The position numbers and the translations under genes are program-made. Below the pieces are notes generated by a model. That model was not told where the DNA came from and ran no database searches. It saw only the letters and a program-made list of their open reading frames with translations. Source: Microscillaceae bacterium (GTDB lineage: Bacteria > Bacteroidota > Bacteroidia > Cytophagales > Microscillaceae). Taken from it: 6,971 nucleotides of DNA. The stretch covers positions 1 through 6,971 of the forward strand of contig DMHB01000036.1 of assembly GCA_003449595.1 (NCBI GenBank), in the 5' to 3' direction. This document shows, one piece after another, positions 6,959-6,971 of this stretch (the stretch's first letter is position 1; each line of letters begins with the position of its first letter).

Positions 6959-6971
6959 GAACGGAAGAGCA

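Overview
The window looks like a piece of a Bacteroidota chromosome, probably from the Cytophagales or a related order; the placement is inferred. The support is an AT-rich sequence, start codons mostly without Shine-Dalgarno sequences, a promoter upstream of the last gene resembling the Bacteroidota -33/-7 type, and protein families (MoeB-rhodanese fusion, penicillin acylase with a GFWQNAE-type N-terminus) in the style of that phylum. All six genes are on the + strand. I see no RNA gene, CRISPR array, insertion sequence or attachment site.

Layout: (1) 3-596, the 3' part of a TPR repeat protein that runs off the left edge. (2) 780-1880, a helical + leucine-rich-repeat + TPR scaffold protein. 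(3) 1925-3163, a fusion of an HExxH metallopeptidase-like domain with a C-terminal VWA-like MIDAS domain (DUF2201 / COG3864 type). (4) 3266-4399, a MoxR-type AAA+ ATPase. (5) 4418-5560, an E1-like adenylyltransferase (MoeB/ThiF/HesA type) with a C-terminal rhodanese domain. (6) 5678-6958, a penicillin-acylase-family Ntn-hydrolase whose frame stops far short of the usual family length, 13 bases before the window ends.

Genes 2-4, and possibly 1, form the most coherent group: repeat-protein adaptors beside a metallopeptidase/VWA protein and its MoxR ATPase. MoxR ATPases commonly work with VWA partners to remodel, activate or load metal into target proteins, so the repeat proteins may be adaptors or substrates. 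The intergenic gaps in the run from gene 2 to gene 5 are 44, 102 and 18 bp, so co-transcription is plausible, closest for 4 and 5. Gene 6 appears to start its own transcription unit. Points most worth checking are the repeat-protein/peptidase-VWA/MoxR module, the Lys/Glu-rich insert just before the penicillin-acylase nucleophile, the early stop in that gene, and the dismantled zinc site and His-rich linker of the E1-rhodanese protein.
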